Positions 50,870 through 59,030 of a stretch of DNA of 64,000 nt are shown piece by piece. Position numbers and translations under genes: made by a program. Position 1 is the first letter of the stretch. Each line of letters starts with the position of its first letter. The notes under the pieces are model-generated. The model made no database searches. It was not told the origin of the DNA and worked only from the letters and a program-made list of their open reading frames with translations. This stretch comes from Flavobacteriaceae bacterium (GTDB taxonomy: Bacteria > Bacteroidota > Bacteroidia > Flavobacteriales > Flavobacteriaceae), in assembly GCA_016649715.1 (NCBI GenBank), contig JAENXC010000003.1, positions 154,025-218,024 of the forward strand. Reading direction: 5' to 3'.

Positions 50870-52969
50870 ATGGCAAAACACATAAACGTCGCACTTATTG
50901 GAAACCCCAACACTGGAAAAACATCTGTTTTTAACCGGCTTACGGGGCTGAACCAAAAAGTGGGAAACTATCCCGGAATAACAGTCGAAAAAAAACAGGG
51001 CACTTGCAAATTTGGCCGTGCCTGCAAGGTCCACGTGTTGGATTTGCCGGGAACCTACAGTTTGAACGCTTCTTCAGCAGATGAAAATGTGGTGATTGAA
51101 TTGCTGCTCAACAAAAACGACAAGGATTTCCCCGATGTAGCCGTAGTGGTTGCCGATATTGAAAACCTAAAAAGAAATCTACTGCTTTTCACACAGATAA
51201 AGGATTTGGGAATTCCCACTATTCTTGCCATCAATATGTCTGACAGGATGAAACGCAAAGCCATTTCGCTGGACGTTCCGTTGCTTGAAGAAAAGTTGAA
51301 AACAAAAATCGCCCTCATCAGTTCGCGCAAAAATTTGGGGTTTGATTATTTAAAGGAATTGATTGAAAACTATAACCAACTTTCCACAAAACCGAGTTTA
51401 AACGCATCCAGTATTTCCCCGGAATATTTTGACCGCTTGCGAAAGGCTTTTCCAAATCAACACCTTTACAAGCTTTGGTTGGTAATAACGCAGGATGTGA
51501 ACTTCGGAAAATTGGACCGCAACGAACTGAAAGGTATGGCTTCCTTTCAAACGGAATCGGTAAGCAATCTGAAACGGCTTCAGCAGAAAGAAACCGTGGC
51601 GCGTTACCAATATATCAATGAGATTTTAAAGGAATCACTTCATATAGATACCGCAAACGCAAAAGATTTAAGAAGCCGTTTGGACCGCGTTTTGACCCAC
51701 AAAGTTTGGGGCTACGTTATTTTCTTCGGGATACTTCTATTGATTTTTCAAGCAATTTTCGATTGGAGCGAATACCCGATGGATTTTATTGACAGCTCTT
51801 TCGCTTCTTTAAGTGAATGGGCTAAAACAACATTACCGGTGGGGGATTTTACCAACTTGATTTCCGAAGGAATTATTCCAGGTCTTGGCGGGATTGTAAT
51901 TTTTATTCCGCAGATTGCGTTCCTTTTTCTCTTCATTTCCATTTTGGAAGAAACAGGCTATATGAGCCGCGTTGTTTTTTTGATGGACAAACTGATGCGG
52001 CGTTTCGGACTGAGCGGAAAGAGCGTGGTGCCATTGGTTGCAGGAACCGCCTGCGCCATTCCCGCCATTATGGCCACCCGAAATATTGAAAACTGGAAGG
52101 AAAGGCTGATTACTATTTTGGTCACACCCTTTACAACTTGTTCGGCACGTTTACCCGTATATTTGATTATTATTTCCTTGGTCATTCCAGACACGCGCAT
52201 CCTCGGCATCTTTAGCCTTCAGGGCATTACGCTAATGTTTATGTACATACTAGGCTTTGGGGCAGCGATTTTTTCAGCTTATGTGCTCGACAAAATCCTT
52301 AAAATAAAAACCAAAAGTTTCTTTGTGGTGGAAATGCCAAACTACAAACTACCACTTCCGAAAAACGTATTGATTACCGTAGTTGAAAAAACAAAGGCTT
52401 TCGTTTTTGGTGCGGGGAAAATAATACTTGCAATCTCAATTATCCTCTGGGTTTTGGCATCTTATGGTCCTGGGAATTTCAACAATGCTGAAGAAATTAT
52501 TCAAAAGAAATACGCATCGCAAAATCTTTCTGAGGAAGAAATGAGGATGCATGTGGATTCCTATAAACTGGAACATTCCTACATCGGGCATGTGGGCCAC
52601 GCCATTGAACCCGCAGTTAGGCCTTTGGGTTATGATTGGAAAATCGGGATAGCCATTGTAAGTTCTTTCGCCGCTCGCGAAGTCTTTGTGGGAACCCTCG
52701 CGACAATTTACAGTGTGGGCAGCGACGACGAGCAAACAATAAAGAGCCGAATGGCCGCAGAGGTAAACCCAATTCTGGGCGGGCCGCTATTCAATTTTGC
52801 GAGTGGTGTTTCACTGTTGTTATTTTACGCTTTTGCGATGCAGTGCATGAGCACGCTGGCAGTGGTTAAAAAGGAAACAAATAGTTGGAAATGGCCTATG
52901 TGGCAATTGGTTGTAATGAGTGCGATTGCTTATGTTTTAGCATTTGCGGCCTATCAAATTTTGAAGTAA
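50870..52969 (+). CDS. feoB: Ferrous iron transporter FeoB
   Basis: A 699-residue inner-membrane Fe2+ transporter with an N-terminal G domain (G1 IGNPNTGKTS, G3 DLPGTYSL, G4 INMSD) and a C-terminal membrane region of about eight helices with the two gate motifs (GTACAIPAIMATRNI and the later VSSFAAREVFVGTLATIY). The central GDI region is present. It is followed by two Cys-rich membrane miniproteins, which may act with it. Confidence 0.96.
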   Translation: MAKHINVALIGNPNTGKTSVFNRLTGLNQKVGNYPGITVEKKQGTCKFGRACKVHVLDLPGTYSLNASSADENVVIELLLNKNDKDFPDVAVVVADIENLKRNLLLFTQIKDLGIPTILAINMSDRMKRKAISLDVPLLEEKLKTKIALISSRKNLGFDYLKELIENYNQLSTKPSLNASSISPEYFDRLRKAFPNQHLYKLWLVITQDVNFGKLDRNELKGMASFQTESVSNLKRLQQKETVARYQYINEILKESLHIDTANAKDLRSRLDRVLTHKVWGYVIFFGILLLIFQAIFDWSEYPMDFIDSSFASLSEWAKTTLPVGDFTNLISEGIIPGLGGIVIFIPQIAFLFLFISILEETGYMSRVVFLMDKLMRRFGLSGKSVVPLVAGTACAIPAIMATRNIENWKERLITILVTPFTTCSARLPVYLIIISLVIPDTRILGIFSLQGITLMFMYILGFGAAIFSAYVLDKILKIKTKSFFVVEMPNYKLPLPKNVLITVVEKTKAFVFGAGKIILAISIILWVLASYGPGNFNNAEEIIQKKYASQNLSEEEMRMHVDSYKLEHSYIGHVGHAIEPAVRPLGYDWKIGIAIVSSFAAREVFVGTLATIYSVGSDDEQTIKSRMAAEVNPILGGPLFNFASGVSLLLFYAFAMQCMSTLAVVKKETNSWKWPMWQLVVMSAIAYVLAFAAYQILK

Positions 52970-52987
52970 AATAAATATTTTTGAATT

Positions 52988-53137
52988 ATGCAGTTTATAC
53001 TAGTCTTAATAACATTTCTGTTAGCAGTGGTTTTTATAATAAAAAAGTTTGTTTGGAATCCCTTTGGAACAGGCAAAAATTTGAAAAGAAATAAGCCCGG
53101 CGACCATTCAGATTGTAGTAGTTGTAGTTTTCGTTGA
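52988..53137 (+). CDS. FeoB-associated Cys-rich membrane protein (first copy)
   Basis: A 49-residue protein: membrane helix FILVLITFLLAVVFIIKKF, the motif KKFVWNPF, and a tail with SDCSSC. This matches the FeoB-associated Cys-rich family found after feoB in Bacteroidota and Firmicutes. The Cys pair may accept Fe2+ or an Fe-S cluster at the inner face; no function is proven. It begins 18 bases after feoB and is missed by long-ORF filters. Confidence 0.8.
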   Translation: MQFILVLITFLLAVVFIIKKFVWNPFGTGKNLKRNKPGDHSDCSSCSFR

Positions 53138-53181
53138 TTTTAAAACGGATAGATGCCTTTACAATTTTTTGTAGCGCACTA

Positions 53182-53217
53182 TATATTTGTGTCTTGAACG
53201 TCTTTTAATTATCTTCG
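53182..53217 (+). promoter_or_regulatory. Promoter region before the second Cys-rich miniprotein
   Basis: TATATTTG (53182-53189) is a full -7 match 32 bases before the ATG. Alternatively its TTTG acts as a -33 box for TATCTTCG (53210-53217, one mismatch) with a 20-base spacer, which would give a leaderless mRNA. Confidence 0.4.
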
Positions 53218-53221
53218 CGTT

Positions 53222-53380
53222 ATGCAAACAATTTTGGTTTTAATAATTTTTTCAATAGCTGCAGGCTTTTTGCTTAAAAAGTTCGTTTGGAACCCTATTT
53301 TTGAAGCACGCCAAAACTCAAACGGCACGCTGGATGGGGGTAAAACCAAATGTGGCAAGAAAGATTGTGGGTGCCATTAA
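53222..53380 (+). CDS. FeoB-associated Cys-rich membrane protein (second copy)
   Basis: A 52-residue paralogue of the preceding protein: MQTILVLIIFSIAAGFLLKK, the shared KKFVWNP motif and a different metal-type tail KCGKKDCGCH. The membrane part is clearly alike (MQxILVLI, FVWNP), but the tails differ in Cys spacing. It has its own promoter candidate, so it may be made under different conditions. Its stop abuts the stop of the convergent gene. Confidence 0.78.
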   Translation: MQTILVLIIFSIAAGFLLKKFVWNPIFEARQNSNGTLDGGKTKCGKKDCGCH

Positions 53381-53797
53381 TCAATTGTTCTTCTCTTCAC
53401 AAACCAACAAAACATAACCTGTGTCTTTCCCCGTACTTTCTGAAGTGGGATAGGGGTTTAGGGTTATTCCATTGATTGCAAATTCTTTGGAACTATAGAG
53501 ATTCGTGTTTTTTTCTTCGTTCGGTCTAACTTCGCCAAAAGTCAATATTTTTTCCTCAGTTTTCCCATTAGAAGTAACCGCAACTTTTACTCTTGCTCGG
53601 CCTGCCCAAATACAGGTAACACCTGTGGGGCATCGGGAATCTTCCAAAACCTCCAAAAATTTTAGGGAAACACCTTTCAAAACAATTGTTTCACCCATTG
53701 GTAATTTTACTCCAATTTTAGGGGTTTCTGTTGAATCTTCTTGTCCGAAAGCAAAGGTTGAAAATAGGATTAAAATTGCTAAAAGTGAATTTTTCAT
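53381..53797 (-). CDS. Secreted conserved hypothetical protein
   Basis: A 138-residue protein with a signal peptide (MKNSLLAILILFSTFAFGQ) and a beta-rich mature part. The segment LEDSRCPTGVTCIWAGRARVKV, with two Cys, is common in Bacteroidota secreted proteins of unknown role; a disulphide is likely. The ATG at 53797 is chosen so that the signal is N-terminal. It converges with the iron genes but shares no transcript with them. Confidence 0.7.
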   Translation of the reverse strand: MKNSLLAILILFSTFAFGQEDSTETPKIGVKLPMGETIVLKGVSLKFLEVLEDSRCPTGVTCIWAGRARVKVAVTSNGKTEEKILTFGEVRPNEEKNTNLYSSKEFAINGITLNPYPTSESTGKDTGYVLLVCEEKNN

Positions 53798-53859
53798 AGT
53801 ACAGATTTTTTTCAATTTTAAAGGTACATTAAAAAAATAGTGCCAGAAAATATAATAAA

Positions 53860-53891
53860 AGCCTCACAGATTTCAAAGACCTGTGGGGTCT
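53860..53891. repeat. Degenerate family E repeat (CCTCACAGATTTC / GACCTGTGGGGTC)
   Basis: GCCTCACAGATTTC and GACCTGTGGGGTC face each other with several mismatches, between the secreted protein gene and the Nramp gene. Confidence 0.4.
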
Positions 53892-53899
53892 GGATATTT

Positions 53900-55780
53900 T
53901 TATACAATTAAAACAGGAATCTTCACTTTATGTCTAACACTATCCACCGTAGTTCCAAAGAGTAAATCTTTTAACCCTGAATGTCCGTGGCCACCCAAAA
54001 CGAGCAAATCAAAGCTTGAAGCGTTCACAATTTTTGGAATCGCTTTTTTTGGAGAACCAAAACCTAGTTCTACCGAAACTTTAAAACCTTTTTCTTCGAG
54101 CTTTTGTTTGTATGTATTTAAAAATGCTTCGTCGCTTTCGGTTTCGTAATCGTCTATTTCATCGCCATAAATCATTGCGCCCGGCGTTTCAACGATATGA
54201 ATGAGGGTATATTCGGCTTCTTTGCCTCCCAATTGTAGGGCTGCTGAAATACTTTTTTTGTCTGAGGTGGAAAAATCTACTGACACGGCAATTTTTTTAT
54301 AGGAAAGCGGGCTGGCAAGTTCGTCCACTTTAGCATCGAGGATATGAGGGACCATTTTTCTCTTTTCGCTTTTAAAATCTTTCATGGTGGTTTTAAAGGT
54401 TATATAAATCAACAATACGGCTGCACCAATAGCTGCGGGAATCACCAAGGTCCAAATGTAGATGGGGTTTTCAGAAGTTGTTAGCCAGCCTGTAATTTCG
54501 TCATAGACCAACTTTCCGTTGAGGCCAACAATAATAATGGTTATAAACCACGAAGCAATGCGCAATGGCCATTTAATGTGAAAACCGTTCATCAATTTCT
54601 TGTTGCTCACAAAATGGATGAGCGGAATAATGGCAAACCCAAGTTGCAGGCTCAGCACTACTTGGCTCAAAACCAACAGTTTTCCGGTACCGTTTTCGCC
54701 AAAATAAATTACTGTGAAAAGTGCGGGAATAATGGCCAACATTCTGGTAATCAATCTCCGCACCCAAGGCTGAATGCGAAGATTTAAATGCCCCTCCATT
54801 ACAATTTGTCCCGCAAGTGTGCCCGTAAGCGTACTGCTTTGCCCAGCGGCAATAAGGGCTATTGCAAAAAAGGTCGGCGCTAGATTTGATCCCAAAAGTG
54901 GTTCTAACAATGCGTGTGCGTCTTGGATTTCAGCCACTTCAAACATGCCATTTTTATGAAAAACGGCGGCGGCAAGTATTAAAATCGCGGCATTTACGAA
55001 AAAGGCAAGATTGAGCGCAATGGCCGAATCTATAAAATTGAATTTCAAAGCTTGTTTGATTCCTTTTTTAGTCCGATCGATTTTTCGGGATTGCACGAGG
55101 GAAGAATGAAGGTAAAGATTATGTGGCATTACCGTTGCCCCAATAATACCAATGGCAATATAGAGCGCAGCGCTGTTGGGAAGCGAAGGGATGAACCCTG
55201 CCAAAAGATCGCCCATATCCGGCTTTGCAAAAAACATTTCCACAACAAAGGAACCGCCAATAATAAAAATTAGCCCAATAATAAAAACTTCCATTTTGCG
55301 CATGCCTTTGTTCAGAAGAAATAGAAGAAGAAAAGTATCAAGTGCTGTAATTGTAACGCCCCAAATCATCGGTAAACCAAAAAGAAGGTTCAACCCAATT
55401 GCCATCCCGATAACTTCGGCAAGATCGCAGGCTACAATGGCTATTTCAGCAAGAATATAAAGTACAAAATTTACGAAGGGATTATAAGCTTCGCGCGAAG
55501 CTTGTGCCAAATCGCGGCCGCGCACCACCCCCAAACGTGCGCAGAGACTTTGCAGTAACAAAGCCATAATATTGCTCATCAGCAAAACCCAAATGAGCTT
55601 ATAGCCAAACTGGCTTCCACCCGCAATATCAGTTGCCCAGTTTCCGGGGTCCATATAGCCAACGCTTACCAAATAGGCTGGTCCCAAAAAGGCGAGCAGT
55701 CTTTTCCAAGATGTCTTTTTCCCTATGGTTTCAATGGTTCCATGAACTTCCTCAAGAGATCTGTGGCTTCTTCTGTCCAT
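53900..55780 (-). CDS. mntH: Nramp divalent metal transporter fused to a universal stress protein domain
   Basis: A 626-residue fusion. The first ~440 residues are an 11-helix Nramp carrier with the metal-site motifs DPGNW (helix 1) and VMPHNLYLHS (helix 6). After a linker, residues ~470-626 are a UspA domain (KKIAVSVDFSTSDKKSISAALQLG) ending with the nucleotide-binding loop GGHGHSGLKDLLFGTTVDSVRHKV (landmark). It should import Mn2+ or Fe2+ with H+, and the Usp part may tune transport by ATP. It lies two bases after mntR. Confidence 0.92.
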   Translation of the reverse strand: MDRRSHRSLEEVHGTIETIGKKTSWKRLLAFLGPAYLVSVGYMDPGNWATDIAGGSQFGYKLIWVLLMSNIMALLLQSLCARLGVVRGRDLAQASREAYNPFVNFVLYILAEIAIVACDLAEVIGMAIGLNLLFGLPMIWGVTITALDTFLLLFLLNKGMRKMEVFIIGLIFIIGGSFVVEMFFAKPDMGDLLAGFIPSLPNSAALYIAIGIIGATVMPHNLYLHSSLVQSRKIDRTKKGIKQALKFNFIDSAIALNLAFFVNAAILILAAAVFHKNGMFEVAEIQDAHALLEPLLGSNLAPTFFAIALIAAGQSSTLTGTLAGQIVMEGHLNLRIQPWVRRLITRMLAIIPALFTVIYFGENGTGKLLVLSQVVLSLQLGFAIIPLIHFVSNKKLMNGFHIKWPLRIASWFITIIIVGLNGKLVYDEITGWLTTSENPIYIWTLVIPAAIGAAVLLIYITFKTTMKDFKSEKRKMVPHILDAKVDELASPLSYKKIAVSVDFSTSDKKSISAALQLGGKEAEYTLIHIVETPGAMIYGDEIDDYETESDEAFLNTYKQKLEEKGFKVSVELGFGSPKKAIPKIVNASSFDLLVLGGHGHSGLKDLLFGTTVDSVRHKVKIPVLIV

Positions 55781-55782
55781 CG

Positions 55783-56442
55783 CTATTTTTGGGTTTGGAC
55801 GTATAAATTTTCGGCTATTTTATGCGAAATGAAAAACTGCTCGCCTCCCACTCGTATCACCATAGATCCATCGAAAAATTCTTTTCCCAAGACGTAAATT
55901 TTCACGCCAATGGCTATTTTCTTTTTGTTCAAATATTGCAAAAATTCGCCGTTGCTTTCCTTTACGCTCACACAAATTCCGCTTTGGTTTTTTTTAAGTT
56001 CTGACAACAGCTTTTTCTCGGTGCGTTTTAGAACTCCGTGTTTATCGGGAATGGGATCGCCGTGTGGGTCAAAATCTGGACTTCCCAAAAATTTGTCGAG
56101 CCGGGTTATCAATTCTTCCGATTGGATGTGCTCCAATTGTTCAGCAATTTCGTGAACCTCGTCCCATTGAAAGTTTAATTTTTCCACCAAAAAAACTTCC
56201 CATAAACGATGTTTACGGATAACATTGACAGCAACTTTTTTACCTTCAGCAGTCAATTGAACTCCTTTGTAACGCTTGTATGTGAGTAATTTCTTTTCGG
56301 CAAGTTTCTGCACCATATCCGTTACGGAAGACGGCTTGGTATCCATACTTTCAGCGATGGCGTTGGTACTGACTTCACCTTCGCTTTCCATTTCCAAATG
56401 GAAGATGGCTTTCAAATAATTTTCTTCGGCTAATGTAAACAT
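55783..56442 (-). CDS. mntR: Metal-dependent transcriptional regulator, DtxR/MntR family
   Basis: A 219-residue repressor. FTLAEENYLKAIFHLE and the winged helix (VSTNAIAESMDTKPSSVTDMVQKLAEKKLL) are at the N-terminus; metal ligands lie in HRLWEVFLVEKLNFQWDEVHEIAEQLEH; a FeoA-like SH3 domain ends the protein. It would repress the downstream Nramp gene when Mn2+ or Fe2+ is plentiful. The ATG at 56442 is preferred over a GTG two codons upstream, because that GTG overlaps the -7 box. Confidence 0.92.
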   Translation of the reverse strand: MFTLAEENYLKAIFHLEMESEGEVSTNAIAESMDTKPSSVTDMVQKLAEKKLLTYKRYKGVQLTAEGKKVAVNVIRKHRLWEVFLVEKLNFQWDEVHEIAEQLEHIQSEELITRLDKFLGSPDFDPHGDPIPDKHGVLKRTEKKLLSELKKNQSGICVSVKESNGEFLQYLNKKKIAIGVKIYVLGKEFFDGSMVIRVGGEQFFISHKIAENLYVQTQK

Positions 56443-56447
56443 AGGCA

Positions 56448-56455
56448 CAAAGGTA
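56448..56455 (-). promoter_or_regulatory. -7 promoter box for mntR-mntH
   Basis: The minus strand reads TACCTTTG, five bases before the ATG, again predicting a leaderless mRNA. Confidence 0.45.
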
Positions 56456-56485
56456 AAAATATTTTTCTATTTAACTATTTTTATT

Positions 56486-56501
56486 TTTAGTCCTGTCTAA
56501 A
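56486..56501. promoter_or_regulatory. Candidate MntR operator (TTTAG-N6-CTAAA)
   Basis: TTTAG TCCTGT CTAAA is an inverted repeat with AT-rich flanks, 30 bases upstream of the mntR -7 box. Its shape fits DtxR-family boxes, but the site has not been compared with a known motif here. Confidence 0.35.
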
Positions 56502-56512
56502 TATAAAGAATT

Positions 56513-57244
56513 TTAAAATCCCCGTTCCTTTTGTAGTTGTTCATAAGCTTCCTGCACTTTTTTGAACTTTTCCTCACCCCCTTTTTGGTGGGCTTCGTCC
56601 ATATGCTGCAACTTATCGGGATGATATTTTTTTACCATGGTGCGGTACGCCGTTTTAATTTCTGAAACTGTGGCAGTTCTTTCAATCTCTAAAATCCTGT
56701 AAGCGCTGTCCGGATTTTTAAAGAACATGGCTTTAATACTTTCAAAATCGCGGGCGTAAACTCCCAAAAATCCAGCAATTCTGCTAATTTCATTTACTTC
56801 GGAAGTTGAAACACTACCGTCTGCGTTTGCAATACTGAACAGAAAGTGAAGAATCTGCAATCGGCTTTCGTAGCGGGTGCGTTGTCGTAACAGGGTAGCT
56901 ATATTCTCTGCCGAAATTTCACGTTTCTTTATTACTTCATTAAAAACCTTGAAAGTTGCATTGGCGCGCTCTCTTCCATAGGCCTGCACAAAATATTGAC
57001 GGACGTAATCAAGTTCCGTTTGGCTCACATTCCCATCGGCTTTAATCACTAAAGAGGCCAATGAAAGGAGGTTCAATTCAAAATCAGCAGGTGTAACTTG
57101 CGGTTGCGAGGTGCCAAATGAAGTCTGAAAAGTTTTGCCCTTTATGCTCAAGTTGTCTAATAGACTTCCCAAAACAAAACCGACAATGGCTCCGGGAAAA
57201 CGATATAAAAAATAACCAAGAACGGCCAATAACCAACGAAGCAT
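56513..57244 (-). CDS. TerB and DnaJ domain protein, DjlA-like
   Basis: A 243-residue protein with an N-terminal membrane segment (LLAVLGYFLYRFPGAIVGFVLGSLL), a central TerB-like helical domain (LLSLASLVIKADGNVSQTELDYVRQYFV ... IANADGSVSTSEVNEISRIAGFLG as landmarks) and a C-terminal J domain with the HPD motif (KYHPDKLQHM). It would recruit DnaK to the inner membrane. A TATTTTTG box lies 30 bases upstream of the ATG. Confidence 0.85.
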   Translation of the reverse strand: MLRWLLAVLGYFLYRFPGAIVGFVLGSLLDNLSIKGKTFQTSFGTSQPQVTPADFELNLLSLASLVIKADGNVSQTELDYVRQYFVQAYGRERANATFKVFNEVIKKREISAENIATLLRQRTRYESRLQILHFLFSIANADGSVSTSEVNEISRIAGFLGVYARDFESIKAMFFKNPDSAYRILEIERTATVSEIKTAYRTMVKKYHPDKLQHMDEAHQKGGEEKFKKVQEAYEQLQKERGF

Positions 57245-57281
57245 AAAAGACTACTGTTTTGAGTTTAGAGCCGACAAAAAT

Positions 57282-57475
57282 ACCATTTAAAGCTCCAAAA
57301 CCCAAATAAGCTCCAAAATTCAAATTCTAAATTCCAAAAGTGGAGTGCTTAATTAGTATTTGAGTTTTTTGGAATTTGTTATTTTTTTGGAATTTGGCGT
57401 TTGGAGCTTGAAATTTGGTATTTGGAGCTTGGGATTTATTTAAAATTTGGATCTCGGGATTTGGATTTATTTTTC
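57282..57475. repeat. Repeat-rich intergenic region (GCTCCAAAA / TTTGGAGCTTG units)
   Basis: Repeated GCTCCAAAA, AATTCCAAAA, TTTTTTGGAATTTG and TTTGGAGCTTGGGATTT strings in both orientations fill most of the gap between the DnaJ gene and the bacilliredoxin gene. No coding frame is supported. Confidence 0.55.
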
Positions 57476-57486
57476 TTCAAAATTAG

Positions 57487-57494
57487 TATATTTG
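57487..57494 (+). promoter_or_regulatory. -7 promoter box for the bacilliredoxin gene
   Basis: TATATTTG, 35 bases before the ATG. Confidence 0.45.
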
Positions 57495-57529
57495 CAAACA
57501 CATTTTTATTATAATTAAAATACAGAATT

Positions 57530-57940
57530 ATGTACCCACCCGATTTAGTAAAACCAATGCGCGAAGACCTAACAAGAGTAGGTTTTTCTGAACTACATAC
57601 AGCCCACGAAGTTGAAGAAGCTTTGAAAAAGGAAGGCACCACTTTGGTGGTTGTAAACTCCGTTTGCGGTTGTGCCGCAGCAAATGCGCGCCCAGGAGCG
57701 GCAATGTCTCTTCAAAACGATAAAAAACCGGATCATTTGGTAACCGTTTTTGCTGGCGTTGACCGCGAAGCCGTGGATGCCGCTCGTGCCAATATGGTCC
57801 CGTTTCCGCCAAGTTCGCCTTCTATGGCTTTATTCAAAAATGGCGAATTGGTTCATATGCTGGAGCGCCATCACATTGAAGGCCGTCACGCACAGATGAT
57901 TGCCGAAAATTTAAAAGGGGCTTATAACGAATATTGCTGA
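57530..57940 (+). CDS. Bacilliredoxin, BrxA/BrxB (YphP/YqiW) family
   Basis: A 136-residue thioredoxin-like protein with the CGC motif in VVNSVCGCAAANARPG, which removes bacillithiol from oxidised proteins in Firmicutes and Bacteroidota. Other marks are VTVFAGVDREAVDAAR and the C-terminal FKNGELVHMLERHHIEGR. Presence implies that the organism makes bacillithiol, which is inference. A small membrane protein gene follows after 20 bases. Confidence 0.93.
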   Translation: MYPPDLVKPMREDLTRVGFSELHTAHEVEEALKKEGTTLVVVNSVCGCAAANARPGAAMSLQNDKKPDHLVTVFAGVDREAVDAARANMVPFPPSSPSMALFKNGELVHMLERHHIEGRHAQMIAENLKGAYNEYC

Positions 57941-57960
57941 TTTTTTAAAACTGTAGCGTT

Positions 57961-58206
57961 ATGAAAATGACAAAACCGTTTACTATCGTTATTGGAATCT
58001 TGGCGTTCGGTGCACTTATTTTCAATATTTATGAAAATCCGAAGGTTTCACATTTATTCGGAAAAGAAATAGATGATTGGCTTTACAGGGCATTTTGGTT
58101 GTTAATTATCGCACTCTGTGTTTACAATTATATTTACATAGACCGAAATACATTGAAAAACAAATCGAAATCGATCCCGAAGTTTCGGGAGAAATCGAAA
58201 CATTGA
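57961..58206 (+). CDS. Small two-helix membrane protein of unknown function
   Basis: An 81-residue protein with helices FTIVIGILAFGALIFNIYE and AFWLLIIALCVYNYIYI, then a basic tail. The tail residues IPKFRE are encoded by a family F palindrome (58175-58190), so the natural C-terminus may once have been shorter. It probably shares a transcript with the bacilliredoxin gene and ends before a hairpin terminator. No family is recognised. Confidence 0.6.
   Translation: MKMTKPFTIVIGILAFGALIFNIYENPKVSHLFGKEIDDWLYRAFWLLIIALCVYNYIYIDRNTLKNKSKSIPKFREKSKH
58175..58190. repeat. Repeat family F inside the small membrane protein gene
   Basis: TCCCGAAGTTTCGGGA, palindromic with one central mismatch, read as IPKFRE. 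Confidence 0.6.
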
Positions 58207-58243
58207 AGTTTTCAAAAATTGGAAATTTAAACAAGCAAAAAGT

Positions 58244-58270
58244 AAAACCGTCTTTTTAAGGGCGGTTTTC
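58244..58270 (+). terminator. Terminator of the bacilliredoxin unit
   Basis: AAAACCGTC pairs with GGCGGTTTT (one G-U pair), T-rich end. It lies just before the next gene's promoter box. Confidence 0.65.
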
Positions 58271-58271
58271 T

Positions 58272-58279
58272 TACTTTTG
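58272..58279 (+). promoter_or_regulatory. -7 promoter box for the second acyltransferase gene
   Basis: TACTTTTG, seven bases before the ATG at 58287: the same box and distance as for the acyltransferase gene at 3482. Confidence 0.45.
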
Positions 58280-58286
58280 AAAGCTA

Positions 58287-59030
58287 ATGAACGCACTCTC
58301 AAAAATTATTAGTTATCCCTTTACGGTATTGTTTTACCTACTCTTCGGTATTACGATAATCGTATTTCACCCCATACAGTGGATTTCTTTTAACTTGTTT
58401 GGCTACACAGCTCACAAAAAAACCGTCGATTGTTTTAACTGGGCTTTGTTGCGTTGTTTAAACGTTTTGGGAACCACCTTTCACGTTGATATAAACACGA
58501 GCATTCCAAACAATGTGCCTATTATATTTGTTTCTAACCATCAAAGTATGTGGGATATTTCGCCCATTAGTTGGTATCTGCGGAAGTATCACCCAAAATT
58601 TATTTCGAAAGTGGAATTGGGGAAAGGAATTCCTTCAATTTCATTCAATCTTCGTCACGGTGGTTCCATTTTGATTGATAGAAAAAACCCACGGCAAGCC
58701 ATTGTTGAAATGGTGAAGTTTTCAAAATATCTTCAGAAATTCAACCGAAGCGGCGTTATTTTTCCGGAAGGAACGCGCAGCAAAACGGGCGTTCCAAAAC
58801 CCTTTAAAAGAACAGGATTGCAAACGCTTTTCAAAAAAATTCCGGACGGTTATGTTGTTCCCGTTACCTTCAATAATTCCTGGAAATTGCAGCGTTGGGG
58901 AATGTTTCCGATACAGATGGGCGTTCGTTTGGAAATGACGGCACATCCAGCGATAAAAATCTCAGATTACGATGTTGAAACGTTAATTGACAAAGTGGAA
59001 GAAACTATCACTTCAAAAATTCATAAATAA
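58287..59030 (+). CDS. Lysophospholipid acyltransferase family protein
   Basis: A 247-residue membrane acyltransferase. An N-terminal hydrophobic helix (FTVLFYLLFGITIIVFHPI) precedes the family motifs NHQSMWDI (HX4D), KVELGKGIPS and FPEGTRSKTG. Like plsC at 3482 it would acylate a lysophospholipid. Its motifs are closer to the classic PlsC form (FPEGTRS) than those of the first copy (FPEGG). The stop codon overlaps the next gene's ATG by one base (TAATG). Confidence 0.85.
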   Translation: MNALSKIISYPFTVLFYLLFGITIIVFHPIQWISFNLFGYTAHKKTVDCFNWALLRCLNVLGTTFHVDINTSIPNNVPIIFVSNHQSMWDISPISWYLRKYHPKFISKVELGKGIPSISFNLRHGGSILIDRKNPRQAIVEMVKFSKYLQKFNRSGVIFPEGTRSKTGVPKPFKRTGLQTLFKKIPDGYVVPVTFNNSWKLQRWGMFPIQMGVRLEMTAHPAIKISDYDVETLIDKVEETITSKIHK

